6,685 nucleotides of DNA, taken from positions 1 to 6,685 of the forward strand of contig JAQUQY010000077.1 of the NCBI GenBank assembly GCA_028715865.1, written 5' to 3'. Made by a program: the position numbers and the translations under genes. The DNA is from Syntrophales bacterium. Lineage in GTDB: Bacteria > Desulfobacterota > Syntrophia > Syntrophales > UBA2210. This document shows, in pieces, positions 5,656-6,685 of the stretch (positions are counted from its first letter, which is position 1; each line of letters begins with the position of its first letter). The notes below the pieces were generated by a model. The model worked only from the letters and a program-made list of their open reading frames with translations, was not told the origin of the DNA and did no database searches.

Positions 5656-6447
5656 TTGACAAATAAGGATGATCAGGAATTAAATTTAAGTATCGTGGCG
5701 GATGAGATTATTCGTTCCCGCCGTATAGTAGCCTTTACAGGGGCCGGAGTCAGCACTGAATCAGGCATTCCCGATTTCAGGAGTCCAGGGGGGATCTGGA
5801 GCCGATTTGATCCTTGGGATTTTACGATGGACAGGTTTCTATCCAATGAATCTTCGCGAAGAAAACAGTGGCAGATACTTCGGGAAGGAGGCTTCTTCGG
5901 CGTTGTTGAGCCCAACCCCGCCCACTTTGCCCTTGCCAGGCTGGAGGAACTGGGGAAGCTCGACTGCGTCATTACACAGAACATTGATAATCTGCACCAG
6001 AAAGCAGGCAACACACCAGATCGGGTTCTGGAGCTTCACGGAAACATGCAGTGGATTGTCTGCCTCGATTGCACAAAGCGTTATAAAACAGACGCGATTG
6101 TGGAACAACTTAAAAGCACCGGCATGGATGTTCCGCAGTGCGAAGACTGCGGCGGCATACTAAAACCGGATGTTGTATTTTTCGGAGAGTCTCTTCCATA
6201 TAATATTTTGAACGCTTCGGTAGAATATTCAAAAAGCTGTGATCTTTTTATAGCCATCGGTTCTTCTCTCGCGGTAACTCCCGCGGCCTACATGCCCTCT
6301 TACGCCCTTGAGTCGGGAGCTAAGCTGGTCATTATCAATATCGGAGAAACTCCCCTCGATTCCAGGGCAAATGTCCTCATACAGGGGAAAGCGGGTCTTG
6401 TAATGTCGCGGATTATTGAAAAGGTTTCCCAGCGCCTGTGTGTCTGA
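5656..6447 (+). CDS. cobB: Sir2-family NAD-dependent protein deacylase
   Basis: Sirtuins remove acetyl (or other acyl) groups from protein lysines, consuming NAD and releasing nicotinamide and O-acyl-ADP-ribose. This 263-aa cytosolic protein has the full set of family marks. GAGVSTESGIPDFRS (29-43) and TQNIDNLH (107-114) bind NAD, and the catalytic His128 is in LELHGN. Zinc Cys pairs are C136/C139 and C162/C165, followed by KPDVVFFGE (170-178), GSSLAVTPAA and INIGETPLD near the C-terminus. I do not see the Y-x-x-R pair of desuccinylase-type CobB/SIRT5 in the 54-80 region, so deacetylation is the likelier activity. The length is usual. The TTG start is chosen because the upstream frame holds no ATG or GTG and GGGGA is well placed. 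It overlaps the NRDE gene by 10 nt, which implies one transcript. The substrates are unknown; acetyl-CoA synthetase is the classic bacterial target but is not nearby. Confidence 0.95.
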   Translation: MTNKDDQELNLSIVADEIIRSRRIVAFTGAGVSTESGIPDFRSPGGIWSRFDPWDFTMDRFLSNESSRRKQWQILREGGFFGVVEPNPAHFALARLEELGKLDCVITQNIDNLHQKAGNTPDRVLELHGNMQWIVCLDCTKRYKTDAIVEQLKSTGMDVPQCEDCGGILKPDVVFFGESLPYNILNASVEYSKSCDLFIAIGSSLAVTPAAYMPSYALESGAKLVIINIGETPLDSRANVLIQGKAGLVMSRIIEKVSQRLCV

Positions 6448-6685
6448 TTATTTTCGCCTACCGGTCCCATCACGAATACCCTCTGATCATAGCCGCGAAT
6501 CGCGACGAATACTATGGTCGTCCCACGGAAGCGGCGTCTTTCTGGGAAGACAACCCCGATGTTCTTGGCGGCAGGGATCTCAGGGGAGGGGGAACATGGA
6601 TGGGTATTCACAGAACCGGACGCCTCGCGGCAATAACCAATTATCGCGATCTGCGTTTCCTGAAGCACGATGCCCCGTCGCGGGG
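6438..6685 (+). CDS. NRDE / TANGO2-family protein (DUF833), 5' part only
   Basis: From the GTG at 6438 the frame is open to the window end (82 codons). It starts with the family N-terminus MCLIIFAY, including Cys2, which sits where an N-terminal nucleophile would be exposed. It then shows the diagnostic NRDE (21-24) in IIAANRDEYYGRP, followed by GGRDLRGGGTWMG (44-56) and AITNYRD. No upstream in-frame start exists, and Cys2 is expected directly after the initiator, so the GTG start is firm. The start lies inside the last codons of the Sir2 gene, in another frame, with 10 nt of overlap including the TGA. There is no good ribosome-binding site, so translational coupling is likely. The family is about 250-270 aa, so roughly two thirds is missing. 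The animal relative TANGO2 is linked to lipid or haem handling; the function in bacteria is unsettled. There is no signal peptide, so it is probably cytosolic. Confidence 0.92.
   Translation, partial: MCLIIFAYRSHHEYPLIIAANRDEYYGRPTEAASFWEDNPDVLGGRDLRGGGTWMGIHRTGRLAAITNYRDLRFLKHDAPSR

Noticed and set aside
5453..5662. 69-codon minus-strand ORF in the response-regulator/Sir2 intergenic region
   Set aside because: It starts with TTG, has no ribosome-binding site, covers the divergent promoter region, and its product resembles no family I know.
6300..6668. 122-codon minus-strand ORF opposite the Sir2 end and NRDE start
   Set aside because: It is antisense to two genes with diagnostic motifs (INIGETPLD and NRDE).

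Overview
This window has the look of a chromosomal segment from an anaerobic deltaproteobacterium (Desulfobacterota, perhaps near the Syntrophales or Syntrophobacterales). That is an inference from protein style. The PAS-PAS-LuxR regulator carries an inter-domain linker typical of that group, and the DUF4139 protein, the PptA-like tautomerase and the CobB/Sir2 protein fit as well. Gene density and gene style look ordinary. I see no insertion sequence, integrase, tRNA, rRNA, CRISPR array or phage gene.

Layout, left to right. On the minus strand, a two-gene unit reads leftward: a secreted DUF4139 protein (717-2141), overlapped at its stop codon by a PEP synthase/PPDK regulatory kinase-phosphorylase (1-714, cut at its C-terminus by the window edge). 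A 505-bp intergenic region (2142-2646) follows, holding a good leftward promoter and a weakly supported stem-loop region. Rightward come a small 4-oxalocrotonate-tautomerase-family protein (2647-2886), then a ferritin-like four-helix protein (3051-3500) and, 8 bp later, a PAS-PAS-LuxR one-component regulator (3509-4711). A NarL-type response regulator (4717-5373, minus) meets the PAS regulator tail to tail with 5 bp between the stops. A 282-bp divergent intergenic region (5374-5655) carries a good promoter for the response regulator, a perfect TATAAT facing right, and two palindromes. Finally, a Sir2 protein deacylase with a TTG start (5656-6447) overlaps by 10 nt an NRDE/TANGO2-family gene with a GTG start (6438 to the window end).

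How the genes may work together. The window is rich in control functions: a kinase/phosphorylase acting on pyruvate-PEP interconversion, a NAD-dependent lysine deacylase, a ligand- or redox-sensing one-component regulator and a response regulator. The ferritin-like gene next to the PAS-LuxR gene is the most suggestive pairing, and the PAS protein may sense a condition relevant to it. A 15-bp motif (14/15 identical) lies just upstream of the ferritin-like/PAS unit and again in the response-regulator/Sir2 divergent region, which hints at shared control. I found no clearly novel system; the unusual points are local gene arrangements and non-coding motifs.
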